From: Argopecten irradians
Taxonomy: Eukaryota > Mollusca > Bivalvia > Pectinida > Pectinidae
Assembly (NCBI RefSeq): GCF_041381155.1
Contig: NC_091142.1
Location: 39,109,604 to 39,173,603 of the forward strand
Direction: 5' to 3'
Length of the DNA: 64,000 nucleotides
The notes under the pieces were generated by a model, which saw only the letters and a program-made list of their open reading frames with translations, searched no databases and was not told the origin of the DNA. This document shows, piece by piece, positions 33,070 to 46,100 of this stretch. Position 1 is the stretch's first letter. Every line of letters starts with the position of its first letter. Position numbers and translations under genes: made by a program.

Positions 33070-34104
33070 TTGGTTGTATTGGCACTGTCCATTTGTTTAG
33101 TCATCAGCCGGTTCCATCCTTCGTTGGGTGTTTTGCCCCTAGGGTGAGAGTCCACAGTGGTTATCAGTCACTGAGTCGAAACGGTTGGCCTCTAAGTCTT
33201 CTTTTTCTCCATACCCAACTAGTATATAGGGGCATATATATATCCAGCTGCTTGGTCCAGCCTCCGTACTGCTTGTCTCCTTTACAGGCCTGTTAACCTC
33301 TATGTGTTGAATAATATCCATACGGATTATAGAAATGTCCACGAAGCCAACCTTCACAGGGAAGTTCCATGCCTGCCATCCCTGCTCCCATCCTCGATAC
33401 TCCAGGGCTTCCGATCACTTACGATCTCTACACCCCTGGACTATCTCATAGTGAAATTGAAGGCAGCTCAGTGGAAAACATTTGACCAATCACAGGCTAG
33501 CAAAAATTTCCTTTGAAGACTACAGAGAGAGCGACGCCTAACATCAAAGCCACACAGTCAACAACAGTGTACCGTTATACGGCTCTTTTGATGTTCATCA
33601 AAGGACTAAATTACCTGTTCTATTCTGTTGCCTCCAGTTTTACTATTCTATTCTGTTGCCTCCAGTTTTACTATGAGATAGTCCAGGGGTGTAGAGATCG
33701 TAAGTGATCGGAAGCCCTGGAGTATCGAGGATGCCCTGCTCCCGACTCTCTGCCAATATGTCCTCGTACTTGGCACGTTTCCTCCCGTTCGCTTGTCCAC
33801 ACCGTTCTTCTCATGGCATAATCACCTTCACTAACAACTTTTCCTTTGTACTCATGCAAAGACTACAGCAAAATGTCTGAACTAAGAGAGGTATAATTAC
33901 CATATCTAAGAAAGATGATCTGCCGTTTAGATCCGCTTCCATGCTGGTCCAGTCATTTATCATTGCAAGAAAATGCCTTCCTTTTTCTTTTGGTAAGGTG
34001 CGGCACACACTGTCCCTCCTGCACAAAGCAGATAGTAATCCATTTGTAACGACCTTGTTACCGGTGTGGTGCTGTGATATGCATACCACATGCGGTCCAG
34101 CGTC
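33070..34104 (-). mobile_element. R2-like LINE 3' end (decayed), interrupted by a MITE
   Basis: Read on the minus strand, the pieces match the 3' part of the LINE at 48.2-51.9 kb in order: LAMINDWTSMEADLNGR, then KLLVKVIMP and ERCGQANGRKRAKYEDIL with ESREQG. After the MITE at 33389-33733 comes EQGWQAWNFPVKVG (about 33388-33345). The 3' tail has gaggccaaccgtttcgactc and gttgaaac-like remains near 33100-33230. This is the restriction-enzyme-like endonuclease region (PD-(D/E)xK type, ELTV.WE in the sister copy) of R2-type LINEs. Stops and frame changes show it is dead. The 5' reverse-transcriptase part is missing. Confidence 0.7.
33389..33733. mobile_element. MITE, CATCNTCGATACTCC family, copy 2, with 9-bp target duplication
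   Basis: The ends catcctcgatactccagg and cctggagtatcgaggatg are inverted copies with arms of about 75 bases or more. The nine bases ccctgctcc flank it exactly (33380-33388 and 33734-33742). It splits the endonuclease region of an R2-like LINE. The right arm has an internal duplication of attctgttgcctccagtttt. Confidence 0.85.
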
Positions 34105-34322
34105 CTAGTTCGGAGGCTTAAAGGCCCACTACCTTTCCGAAATGGATTTGAATTTTTAAAATAGCAATGTAAAACGAGATCGCAAAAGTTATTAATGTAC
34201 CGTTATTAATACACGTATCATCACCTTCTGAACAATTTGATCATAAGTATTGGAAATATAGCATATGTGTATTGAGTACTTCAAGCCAACGCATCAGAGG
34301 CCTGTTGATCTGTCTAAGCCGT

Positions 34323-34419
34323 CTATAGTCCGCTTCACCTGCCTATATTATTGCAAGGCTTTTTAAGTTTTTGTCTAATTTATGTAAGGAACACCTAATA
34401 ATATAGGCAGTTTAGCGGA
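34323..34419. mobile_element. 97-bp MITE related to the 941-bp palindrome
   Basis: The ends (tatagtccgcttcacctgcc and ggcagtttagcgga) and the subterminal block cctaataatatagg match the termini of the element at 8308-9248. The nine bases ctaagccgt flank it exactly (34314-34322 and 34420-34428). It is probably an internally deleted derivative of the same family. Confidence 0.75.
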
Positions 34420-34920
34420 CTAAGCCGTAAGCTGTAACCTATGCATATTACAGCATCATATTTGTTCGAGACAGCGGGAAAAGTTGAACATACCAGGTAG
34501 CCCAGACTTTTCGATAGATTTCATTCCCTCTGCTGTTTGAAGATCCTGCTCACAATATTTTTTTGAGTCCTACAAAATTATTGAAATCGTTGTTAAGTTC
34601 AAATTTACAACTTACTATAGTAAAATCTGTTTCGGAAATGTAGGCGGGGCCTTTATAAGTGTAATTTGCATGCAGCCAGTTTCTGGCGAAGCTTATATCA
34701 TCAAGGTTCGTTATTGTTAGACGTTTACTTATCCACTTTCTCCTATTGAAAAGTTTTCGCATTGTCTTTGTAGCCAATGATATGTGTCGTGCAGCACATT
34801 CATGTAGTTTATTGTATTGCAGTGAGCAAGTGCATAATCTATTTTCGGTGGCGTTTCCAATTTTCCGGAAAGATTGCTGTCCGTTATTCGTTTTGATAAT
34901 TATTATCTACTTAAAACAAC

Positions 34921-37648
34921 ATGGCGCTGAAAGTGTATTACGATTTTATGTCACAGCCCTGCAGGGCTTTATACATCTTTCTGAAGCTGAATAAGATCCC
35001 GTTTGAGCATAAACTGGTTGCACTTAGGAAAGGTTTGTATATCAATTCAATTTCACTGCATGTCACTTTTTTTTAAAGCAAGTAACCCTATCGTTTTACT
35101 GACCTACATTTTGACCCCGACTCCCCTTTTAAGAGGCTAAAGTTTCTCGACTTCATATCACAATCCAGTTATATATTGTTTAACATAGTTGATTTTTACC
35201 ATTTAGTTGCTTGTAAATTAAATATTAATTGATGATGATACGATTTTGGAATGCTGATAATAGATTACCGTAATCAAATCTAGCTATAACAAGGTTATAC
35301 TATATATTTGGGATATTTTTATGTATTTTTAGATATATTTATATAAATAACTTATATGCTATATATTATTGACAGAACGTCAAGCTCCTGTGCTATAACC
35401 AATCTTTCTGCAGTTGACTCCTAGCTGTGCTAGTTTTTGCACATGTATTCATGACGTTTATGCACTCTGTTAAATACATTTCTTCAGTGCAATAGGAGTA
35501 ACATAATTTGAATTGAATGCATATTGACATATTTATGCCACCGGTACAGATTTGAAGGAGTTTTCTTTGTATCAAATACAACTTGACAGAAAACATTTTC
35601 AACATTTATTGGTATTAGTGTACAGGAATTGATAGTGTTTTAACCATTGCTAGGTATTTTGAAATTGGTAATTACCTTAAGTTCTTGTTCCATTACGCTA
35701 TTCCAGTAATTTTAGAGCTTCAACTCAGACTATGAGAAAATTATGACAATCTTGATTTGGCTAAATTTTGTACACTACAAAACAATGACATTTGCTGTTA
35801 ACAGGAGAACATATGGGTGAGGATTTTAAGAAGGTCAGTCCTATCAGTCGTGTCCCAGTCATAGACGATGATGGCTTCGTCCTCACTGAAAGGTACAATT
35901 ACTTGATGTCAAAGACTTTCTTATTTGGCTTTAATATCCCGGTCAAATGAACTTAACTGACTTGTAAAAAGATTTAAGTCACTGAAATGAATATCAAAAT
36001 CGGAGTTTAAGAGCTTAGTAGCACACACACAAAAAAACCCCAAAAAAAACCAAACAAACAAACAAAAAAAACCGAAAAACAAAAAACAGCTGTAATCAAT
36101 TTATTTGAGTATGACTTGTCATTTGTTTTTTCCCTTTTAAGGAATAATTTTTATATTTTGTTGTTTTCTGGTATGTAAACAACATTTTTTGAACAGATAT
36201 TTTAAATGACGCACAGAAGAAATTATTTAGATTCAAATATAAGATAGTGATAATGAAACTATCTGCTAGTGCAAGTTTACTCATATTGTTAGAAATGTAA
36301 ATATGAAGGTAGATATGTGAAAAGCAATTTGATACAGATCTGTTTACTTCTGCTGAAATAAAGAACGATAAAACTGTCACCTGTCCTTGAGGTCGTTTCA
36401 TTTATTAGGATGACCCTCATTTGACCCATCTCATTGTTTTCCTAATTTCTGTAGTGTGGCTATCCTGAAGTACCTGGCTGCCAAGCACAATGTCCCTGAC
36501 CACTGGTATCCACGGAATGACATCAAAGCCCAGGCCAGAGTGGATGAATTCATGAACTATCAACATTTGAGCACCAGGATTAACATGGCTATGCTGTTTC
36601 AAAACTTAGTAAGAATCAGGGTCGTTTTAAAAAGTCCTTGTTAGTAGATTAAAATGTTTTGTCAAATTATGTAGCTTCTCTGGACATTCAGCGTTAAATG
36701 AAGTGATGCTAGTTACAATAAGGCTTTAAAAAAATGTGTGTTAAGGGTTACATTGGCAAAAAAAAAGGGTCATTAGGTCAGGATTTTTTTTTTTAATTGT
36801 CTTTGACTCTAAAGTAATGGACGTAACCGGAATCCGAGATCAAAATCTTGACTTTTAATTTTTTTCGTAGAAAAGTGGGGAAAAAAAATAGAGTTGGGAT
36901 AAAAAGTTAGGGTCGGTCGGGTAAACCTAAACAGACATTTTTTTTGCCTTATGCATGTTGGCCGACATAGGGATCCAGGCTTGTAGGTTCTGGGATAAAT
37001 AAGATTGTAACTAATATTGAACCAGAAGTTTGGGAAATAACTGAGGAAATCCTCTATAGTTCTGTCTTGTATTTCCATACAGACAATGATTTAGCCGATA
37101 CCTAATGCTACAGGTCAAAGGTTAAAGTCATTTTGGACAATACAGAAGATTAGGGACAAATAAAATCTACTTGTTTCAAAGTTTGAGAGATTTATTAAGA
37201 GCACCTTGCTGACCACTTTGTATCCTATACTGTTTGATATAACTACTACTGTTCTCTCCTAAATCCTTACCATTTAAATACATGACTTGACTCTTCACAG
37301 ACGATAATACCAAGAATGAGGAATAAGCCAGTTGACTGGAAGAAAGTGGAAAGTTTCCGGAAAGGTGTTGGAATTACTGTGGACCAAATTGACAAGCATT
37401 TCCTAAAGGACAATCGACCATTTCTGGCTGGTGATAACATGTCCATAGCAGACATCCTCGGGATCTGTGAGGTCATGCAGCTGTATGCCTGTTGTGAAGA
37501 GAGGTTTATAGAGTCCAACCCGACAGTGAATGCTTGGGCAGAAAGGCTCAAACCAAAACTGGCACCATACTTTGAAGAATCCAATGTAGTGGTGTATAAA
37601 GTTCGTGAACATTTCTTGAAAAATCCTCCAACACAACCAAAGTTGTGA
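34921..37648 (+). CDS. GSTT1: Theta-class glutathione S-transferase, complete
   Basis: Four exons, 34921-35032, 35805-35892, 36455-36608 and 37301-37648, all with GT/AG sites and matching phase, give 233 residues, close to the usual theta length of about 240. The N-terminal thioredoxin-like half starts MALKVYYDFMSQPCRALYIF; Ser11 is the theta-class catalytic serine that activates the glutathione thiol. The glutathione-site block SRVPVIDDDGFVLTES (cis-Pro, then E-S) lies at about residues 52-67. The C-terminal helical half includes DWKKVESF and FLAGDNMSIADILGICEV, the N-capping/hydrophobic-staple region. It is a cytosolic detoxification enzyme that conjugates glutathione to electrophiles. Animal theta GST paralogues are not separated here, so the symbol is by class. 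A candidate AATAAA signal follows at about 37687. Confidence 0.92.
36738..36945. mobile_element. Interspersed repeat, uninterrupted copy
   Basis: It matches both halves of the repeat at 27118-27742 without the MITE, so it gives the pre-insertion sequence (atccgagatcaaaatcttga at the equivalent site). It lies in GST intron 3. Confidence 0.7.
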
Positions 37649-38517
37649 CTGACTTTCACTGTATTAGAATCATAACCAGATGTTAAAAATAAACAAATGT
37701 TTATTTTGGAATTGTGATAATCATAAAAATGGGGGAAAAAAATTGAATGAAATTTAAAGTATGATATTTAGAAGGATTATGTAGAGGTATGTGTGTGTGT
37801 GTGTATGAATTAAAAAATGGAAAAATGGTAAAATACTTTTTCAGTGGTATATCAATGTATTAACTTTTAAATCAAATGAGTGGTTTTAGTTGCATTTTGA
37901 ATGGTTTATCATTATCAAAATCAGATCTTGTGTTGCTGCTAGGGATCTCACAAAAATTGATATAAATGTTGAAAACAAAGGATGTAACCATGCAGATTTG
38001 ACCTCTGAGAAGTTTTAATCAAATACAAAATCCATCAGTCTTTATAAATAGTAAGTAAGAGTTTGCCTGTGAAAACAAACCCTACCTAACTAGGCACCAC
38101 AGATTTTGTATACATTTAGATTATATCACGTATCTCGTTGGTAACTACCTATACATGTTTCAGATGCCTTTATCTATTTCGTACTTTATAATTAATTTGA
38201 TGTGCCAGTATAACAGGTGCTGCTGCTTACATGTTGATGGAGTGTATTCTTTTGTGTGGAATAAGGTTGTCTGTAATTCAAATAATGGAGCATTATGTTA
38301 TTTGTAAAAGCATTGACATGGCTAGTATTAAAAATTTTATGTAACGCCATGTCAAACCGAAGGGACACAACTCCAAAAGTATGTTGACCATGAAAGCGAA
38401 TGATGAGAAGAATAAAATATTTAATTTTTGTACCTATATTTTTGTTTCTTTTCTTGTGGATTATGTTCGACATTCTCCATTTTCTCGGTTTACCAGCTGG
38501 TCTATAGATATGGTCAT

Positions 38518-39278
38518 TCAGGGATGGGTATCGCGAAAAATTTTGTATCACGATATATCACGATACATCATAAGTGTATTATGATACGTATCATGATATT
38601 TTGGTATTATTTTTGTACAATAAGAATTGCATGTTTTTTTCTGTCAATCACCTAAAAATAGTATGAAATAAATGTTTTGTCAATATATCACTTTTATTCT
38701 TGTTTTTATCTATGCGAGATAATGTCTGTGTTACTTCCACTCGAAGTTTTGCAAACACTTACTACTGCACTCAGTAGCTGGCTGATGGCGACGCAAGTGA
38801 GTCGTCAGGTTCGTTGTTCCGCCACTACATTTAACGATTGCCGTACACAATCGACATCAAGCAATGTTTTCCTCGCTATTTCTTTCCCCTTTACGTACTA
38901 TAAGGCCAAAATGCTGCCATACAACCGCTTTTGCTTGGAATTTTTTATGAGGTTATCATTCGAGCCTATGAAGGCCGCCATTTTGAAACGTTACTAAGCA
39001 CAAGATCAATCATAATCTACATATAATAACATCCCAAAAATCCATCTTAACCTATACATTTGTCTGAAATGTTGTTAAAATATATATTTTAGTTTTAATT
39101 TTTATTCAAATTCTCATTTTAAAAATATTTCCTGTCAAAAATGAAATTTTCACGGAAATATACTGAAAATCCCTGAATGATTCCGAGTGAACCGATACGA
39201 CTAAATCGTACCGCGATACGCATCGTTTTCAAAATTAACCTGGATATATCGGTATACCGATAATATCGCGCACCACTA
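38518..39278. mobile_element. hAT-like non-autonomous DNA transposon
   Basis: The subterminal regions on both sides are rich in cgatacgat-type words (gggtatcgcgaaaa on the left; gtataccgataatatcgcgc and caccacta on the right), as in hAT elements. Flanks atggtcat (38510-38517) and atggtcaa (39279-39286) match at 7 of 8 bases, fitting the 8-bp hAT target duplication. No transposase frame is present. It lies between GST and GTF2H3. Confidence 0.65.
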
Positions 39279-39286
39279 ATGGTCAA

Positions 39287-39930
39287 GATAAGATATTTAC
39301 TAGAAGGTTATCACCATAGATCCATGATTTTTCTCTGTTAACCCATTTCCTTCACATGTAAAAAAGACTAAATTTCTATGAATGAATAAAAGTCTTGATA
39401 ATTCAAAAAGTCTTGATAATCAAAAATGATTCTAACACTGCATAATCATTGACAAAAATAAATTTACTTTGAAGCAATAGTGATAAACAGTTATTGGAAC
39501 CAAACATTTCAATGATGGTGATGTTTTCTGTATAATTAAATCATGATGAATCATTTGGCATGGTTTGACCAAAAACATACACATTCCAGTGAAATATTAA
39601 AATATTTCACAATAAGTAGCCAAGTATTATATAAAGCTGACATTTAAAATTCTTTATATAATACATGTTTCAAACCAGAACATATATCCTTTACCTACTA
39701 CTGCACTCTTATCCATAGAGCACTGATAGCTGATATTTCTTCCACATTCAGAAGTGAAATTGCTAAGACCAAGTGTTTCATAAAACATGGCACTTTCTTG
39801 GAAAACACCTTCATTAACATGAGATAGACAGTGTATACAGAGTTTGAACTCTCACATCAATAGGGGTATAATTGTACCATCCATCAGTTATATACAAGGC
39901 ATCCTGCTAAAATCACAGACCATGTGATAG
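39287..39930. other. Intergenic region between GST and GTF2H3
   Basis: AT-rich, with no exon or repeat recognised. Part is probably 3' untranslated sequence of GTF2H3. Confidence 0.4.
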
Positions 39931-39937
39931 TTTCTAT

Positions 39938-40024
39938 AGATGGCCCACCTCCATGTTCATTGGCTCACCTCCATGTTCCATTGGCTCATCTCCATGTTCC
40001 ATTGGCCCACTTCTATGTTCCAAT
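39938..40024. repeat. 23-bp tandem repeat in the GTF2H3 3' UTR
   Basis: Four units of ttggctcacctccatgttcc (plus three bases), diverging slightly, start 84 bases past the GTF2H3 stop codon. No coding role. Confidence 0.8.
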
Positions 40025-40107
40025 CGAGCTCTGTGGGTGACGATATAGCACATATCTGTCATTGTGCTTGTGATACTTGTATGACTCTCCTAGATGTCCA
40101 CCACAGA

Positions 40108-43100
40108 TCAAGATGCTTGTTTCTTCTTCCTCTTCAGACCTTTCGTTGGTCCAAACATTTTAAAGGTGGTACTGTGAAACAATGTTAAAAGTGGTATCGA
40201 TTAAACACAAGACTATGTTTTCTAGTTTCCAAAGAAAAACCAAAACAAATGTTCTCTTTTCTTTGATTCTTTCCAGTTCAAATGAAAATTTATTTTAATC
40301 TTTAATTTATGATCATTCCATTGTATTATTGAAGTATCAATACATGTATCACGGCATGTTCTAGATTTGTATGCTCCACATCATCTCTTATACTGATTTG
40401 ATATAAATGGCACCATCAAAATCGAAAATAAGTTATAGAATGTGATTTTTAATTTTTTTTTAAATACCCAAGAAGCCCTGACCATAACCATCTTACTATT
40501 TAAACTTTGTTGAGTTTAATGATATAATTGAAATGTGAATCTATGATAGTTATGTACAACAAATGCTGAAAAAAAAATCACTCCAATCTTTCAAATGAAG
40601 AAAATTTAATTTTGATTTTCAGTTTACAGAAATATACTTACTGGCATGTGGAGCAGATGGGACTGAATGAGCAATGAACTGCAAGAAAATGAAACTTAAC
40701 AATAAATACTGAACATCTGGATTTGAGATATTATGATTGCTTATATTGCTGAAATATCATATTATTATTTCATAGACTTATCTTTACACCAGAGATAAGT
40801 TTACTAAAACACAATCGTAACTTCTATACATGTATAATTATTTTAAAAGCAATGATAAATTTCATAATACAAGTAAATATGATTATTTTACAACCTGTAT
40901 TAAATTTTTTACTCCTTAAGACTTCAAGGAGATATAAGCAACGCTGAATGATTTCGCAGAAGTTGAAATCCTTATGAAGTATGAGCACACCGACTTACTT
41001 GAAAGACATACAGAACACACATATCCGATATCAATGAGATTACGATGACAGAAACAGGCTGCTCGGTAGTCAACCTGTGCTTTAGGTGGGAGGGTAAGTT
41101 TGTGTCTCTCTGTAGGGTCAGGCAGATACACCCACTGTAATAAATATATAAACATCAATAAATTCTATATAACCATGTTGTCCTTAATCCTGTTCAGTTT
41201 TATGATACAATCATGACAGGAAAAAATACCATGTAATTTTAACATTACACATGATGAAACTGAAATGATTACAAAAGGATTGATTATTTTCAGATGATTA
41301 TATTCTATTTTTGCATATTACATAAATCCATATCTTAAGTTTTTCAAGTGTAATGGCATATTTTTTTATTAGAATGGCATCAATTTTTCTTGCAAAGTAA
41401 TGACGTCAGAAGATTGATAACTATACACACAAGGGAGATAACTTTGAAATATGCAAAGATGGAATAGTATGCAATGTAACCTAGATACGGTACTTAAATA
41501 TATGTAAAATGTGCATTTACTAAATTACTATGATCTAGTTTTAAATGTAAAGGCACTATAGTTGTGCAGCTGGTAAAGTTCTGGAATGTATTCTTACCAG
41601 TAGATACTGAAGCAGACCAGCTACCTGAGGAATCTTGAGATAAGTACCTCCAGTAATATCACATGCCTGTGGAATATAAGATAAAATGTGGGTAAAAGTA
41701 TTGCAACAAGAACTGGATGTCATTAATTGAGGTATCAAGTTCTGGATGGGTGGCACAAATGTGAGTGTTATATTGAAAGGTCCCATAACAAGAGAATTTA
41801 TACTTACAGTATGATTTAAAAGGAATTGAAATGGGATTAAAATTTGTGTAAATCCATGTCAAAATTACTAAATTAATCATAAATAACATTTCTACACTAT
41901 CGGATGATGTCATGTCTTATCTGAGGATGGTATAAAGGTCCAGTTGCCTTACAGTATGAAATCAATATACTAAATATTTGTACCCAGATAATTTGGTGAT
42001 TGTTTGTGACAGCTATTACAGTGCGCCATAATGAATTTACGACAGAAAACAATAACTACCTGCTGTAACAGTCCTGAATCATTATCTAATACACAAGCAT
42101 CCACCACAACATTCTGAAATAATCAAAAACATCAAAATATATTATCAACTCTCATATAAGTCTTTGATATTCTAATACTTTTTTTTCCCGCACTCAGTGT
42201 CGAGACATCAGACATGTCAGACGTTTTCAGTGTCAGTATCGATTTTGTCCAAACCCTAAGTAGATATTCAAATACTATCCTTCTACCTCTGATTTAGACC
42301 TTGGGCAGTAGGTTGGTTTCTCATTAAACAGAATCCACTGTCTTGTGTCTTCAACTATATGTTTGGTATGTATACATATTGATCTCTGATCCTATAATTA
42401 CCTGTACAGCTGGTATTACCTGTTTCTGAGCTGTGAACACAGCATTCATCAGATTCATATATTGTTCAGGGTTATCTTCTGATCCTTTGATAATCTGTCA
42501 ATGGAAAATGAAACTATGTAAGTAACACAAATGTACCATTCTAACAAGAAATTCCTAGATACTTACGGTAAATGTAGGATATGTTTAGAATGAATTGTAT
42601 ATTAATTTATGTAAAACTTACCAGAATTCTTGAGGACAGTTGTTCTCCTGGACTGACTTCTTTTTCAGATCTGTGTATGTCTGGATATTGTTAAGGTTAT
42701 AATATCAAAACTCATCAATATAAGATACATACACACAGAACTCTGAGCCTGATTAATTCCTATTCCCTAATACTGTCATCTCTTCAAAGGCATTTTAACT
42801 AGGGGAATAATACTATTTATCACCTAATCTATTGTCTAGAATGTGTTTCAATGTATACAGATCTCCACTCCTTATGATAACAAATAGAAACCTATAAAAC
42901 CCCAATGTTCTTTAAGAAGCTTTGTAAATAGGATACAACACAATGCCATGGCTAGTGCTCCAGCTAACACTGTGTCTGGGTATAAGAGACTTGATCCTCC
43001 TGGAAATATGGATCAGATATAGTACTGTAATATTCAATACTAATTAAGGGTATTAATTACATTTACAATACACTCACTCAATACTATGATAGTAAATCAA

Positions 43101-46100
43101 AACCTTTACTCAAAATCAAATATCAAATCCTTTTCAAATCAGAAATTATGTGCAATAACATGATTGCAGTTCACAGTTACTTTAAAATGTCAGGAAGTCA
43201 GTTCAAGCTTGTGGTAACAATTATTACAAATGTTTGTAGTCACCATTGACCTTTACCTATTAAAAAAATACTTTTTATTTAAACTTTAACTGCACCAAAA
43301 CTCATAAATAAAAGTAACAAATATCTGATAAATCATGGACTTCTGTTTACAATCATAAACATTTCTATAAACTAGTTCGCAATTTCACAAGGAAATGAAA
43401 TGGATCCCAGAGTAGATAATGTGTGCATATCTGCAGCTTACTAGTGAACAGACTATCAAGGTACCACACCAAATACGAGATAGCAAAACCAGCCCCACCG
43501 TCCAAAGTTTGCGACTTAATTAATACAGTCCTACAAAACATGTGATCACTGAAATCCTATCATACCATCATTTATTATGAGATAACATACCATTGATAAC
43601 AAGTTCCTGTGCTTGGTTCTTGATCTGGTTGTTGACTGATCCAAACAGCTCATATTTACCATCCCCCTGTATAGGCTCATCATTTGTGCTGGACGCTCCA
43701 CCTTGATTCTTCTTGGGATACAGAAATATACTGTAACACAATTACCAACAATATCACAAAAATGTTTTACAAAATTAATATTATTTTAATTCTAGAAGGT
43801 TACAACATATAAATAATCCAAATTTATTACTGTTTTGTGTTGATGAATAATTGAATTATTCCAATTTGATTTTAGAAATGAGCATACTTGAAGGGAACTA
43901 TCATGGCAATTGACCAATGGCAATGAGACGGAGCATCAACACCACAGATTCCATACAAAAATTATTTATTGCGTTGTCATGTTTCAGATCATGATCAGAA
44001 TATTATTATGATAATCATATAAGACTTCACTTATTTTTCTAACTGGGGATAGCTGGATCATAATTGTTGGTTTTTAAGGAATATTTGTTCCCTGTCTTTG
44101 TCCAGAAAGCTGTCTAACCTTTTATCTGTGTGAGCTGCTATAACAGCCAGTTTGTTCCTGTGGCTCATCATCAGATGAGAATTGGCAAACACCATCAGAC
44201 ATTCCAGACACTGTGCCAGACTCACCTACAAAACATATAACTCTTTTGCAGTTTTCTTTCTGAACTAACTGGTTACTGGTGACTGACCCTAGCCAGAACT
44301 GATACATAGGTATGGTTCAATCAACTAAAATCCCATTGTTAATTAAAAACTTATATAATGACTTACGACTCATTACAACACAGGCTATAGCTAAAGGTCG
44401 CCATTAAGTATTGTAGGTAAGCAGTGAAGAAATCAACCGGAGGGATGTTGAAAGTATTTTATACATTGTACATGTATATCATCATCATCAAGTACAATAT
44501 AAATGCAATGTAAACAAGTTTCTTTTAGTTGTTCTCCTGTGTTTCAATGTGTCCTTGGATTCCTACTCATTACAACACAGGCTATAATTAGAAATTTTCT
44601 AGATATCAGTGAGGAAAACAACCAGAGGGATGTTGAAAGTATTTTGTACATACATTGTACATGCATCGACCAAATCATCATCATCATCAAGTCGAGAGGC
44701 TGCATGTTTATGTACAATATAAACAACTTATACAATATATATATTTTAGTTGTTCTCCTGTGTTTCAATGTGCCCTTTTAGATTATTTACCTGGTTTTGT
44801 CCTGCCTCCCTTTTGTCTGCCTGTCCCCACCATACTGGGTTTGTGTCCAGGATAATAATTAACTGACTGCTCACATTACTTTCTGTTAACAATAACAAAT
44901 TAATGTATTTAAACATTTAATTATAGAAAATTGACTCAAAAAATACAAGCATTATTAATATAATTTAAACTTGTTAAAGTCACAACATATGTAACTAGTT
45001 GTAACAAGAGGCCCATGGGCCTCAACAGTCATCTGAAAATCATTTCAACAAATTATAACAAGAGGCCAGGGAAGGAAAACAAATTTTTGGTGAAATAGAA
45101 ACCGAAACGATGGTGTAGGGCAGAGTCACTATACATTATCTTTTTACATTCCCAAAAGCATGTTTGATAAAATTTGGCCAAAATTTATTGATGCTTTTAT
45201 GACTACTAGCTTTTTTAAAACAAATTCCTCATCTTCTACTATTGGGGTCCAACGTCTCCTGCTCCAGGGGGATCATTTCTAGCGCCATCATTTATACAAA
45301 ATCTGTCCCCCTTCCCATAAAGATATTTTAGACCAAACTTAATGACAAGAAGCATTTTGAAGGAATTTTCCTCTATTTCCCTTATTGGGCCCCACCCCTC
45401 CTGCCCCAGTCGGATCAGAGCTATCATTTATACAAAATCTGTTCACATTCCCCCAAAGATGTTTCTGACCGGTCAAAATCCAATGAGATTTTTATGACTG
45501 GTATCGTTTTGAAGGAATTTTCCTCTATTTTCCCTATTGGGCCCTGCCCCAGGAGGGTCTGAGTAACCATAAATACAAAATCTGTTCCCCTCCCATAAAG
45601 ATATTTTAGACCAAATTTAGTTGAAATTCTTTTGAAACTTAATGATAAGTAGCATTTTGAAGGATTTTTTCTCTATTTCCCCAATTGGCCCGGGGGCCCC
45701 TGCACCTCCTGCCCGAGGGGGATCTAGAGTCATCATTTATACAAAATGTGTTCACATTCCCCCAAAGATGTTTCTGATCAAATTTGTTTAAAATCTGTAG
45801 AAAACTTTTTGACTACCACGGATGGTGCACAATGACAATAGGTCATCCTTACCCTTCGGATCAGATGACCTAAAAAGTCAAGTTAGACTTGATCCTGATA
45901 TTAATACTACCCCTGTTACTTTATTTGTAGATGTAGCTAAAATTAATCTATATCAAGACAGATTATTTGTATTGATTTCTTAATCACTCTGATACAACAA
46001 TTAGATGTTTGTAAACATGTCTTCATTTAAACTGGATGCCATAGAAGCTTAAAAAGTTATATATAATCGTTGCTGTCTGAACTGAATTCGGACAGTTTAT

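Noticed and set aside
33901-34104. Possible second exon of a divergent gene next to GST
   Set aside because: Its residues LAMINDWTSMEADLNG and the following pieces line up with the R2-like LINE endonuclease region, so it is LINE debris.
34616-34777. Minus-strand open segment MATKTMRKLFNRRKWISKR with a gtaagt donor, 143 bases from the GST start
   Set aside because: It looks protein-like and would be divergent from GST, but no homology is recognised and the next phase-compatible segment (33901-34104) is better explained as LINE sequence. Kept as unproven.
38677-38997. 106-residue plus-strand open frame
   Set aside because: It lies wholly inside the hAT-like element and shows no transposase motif or other homology.
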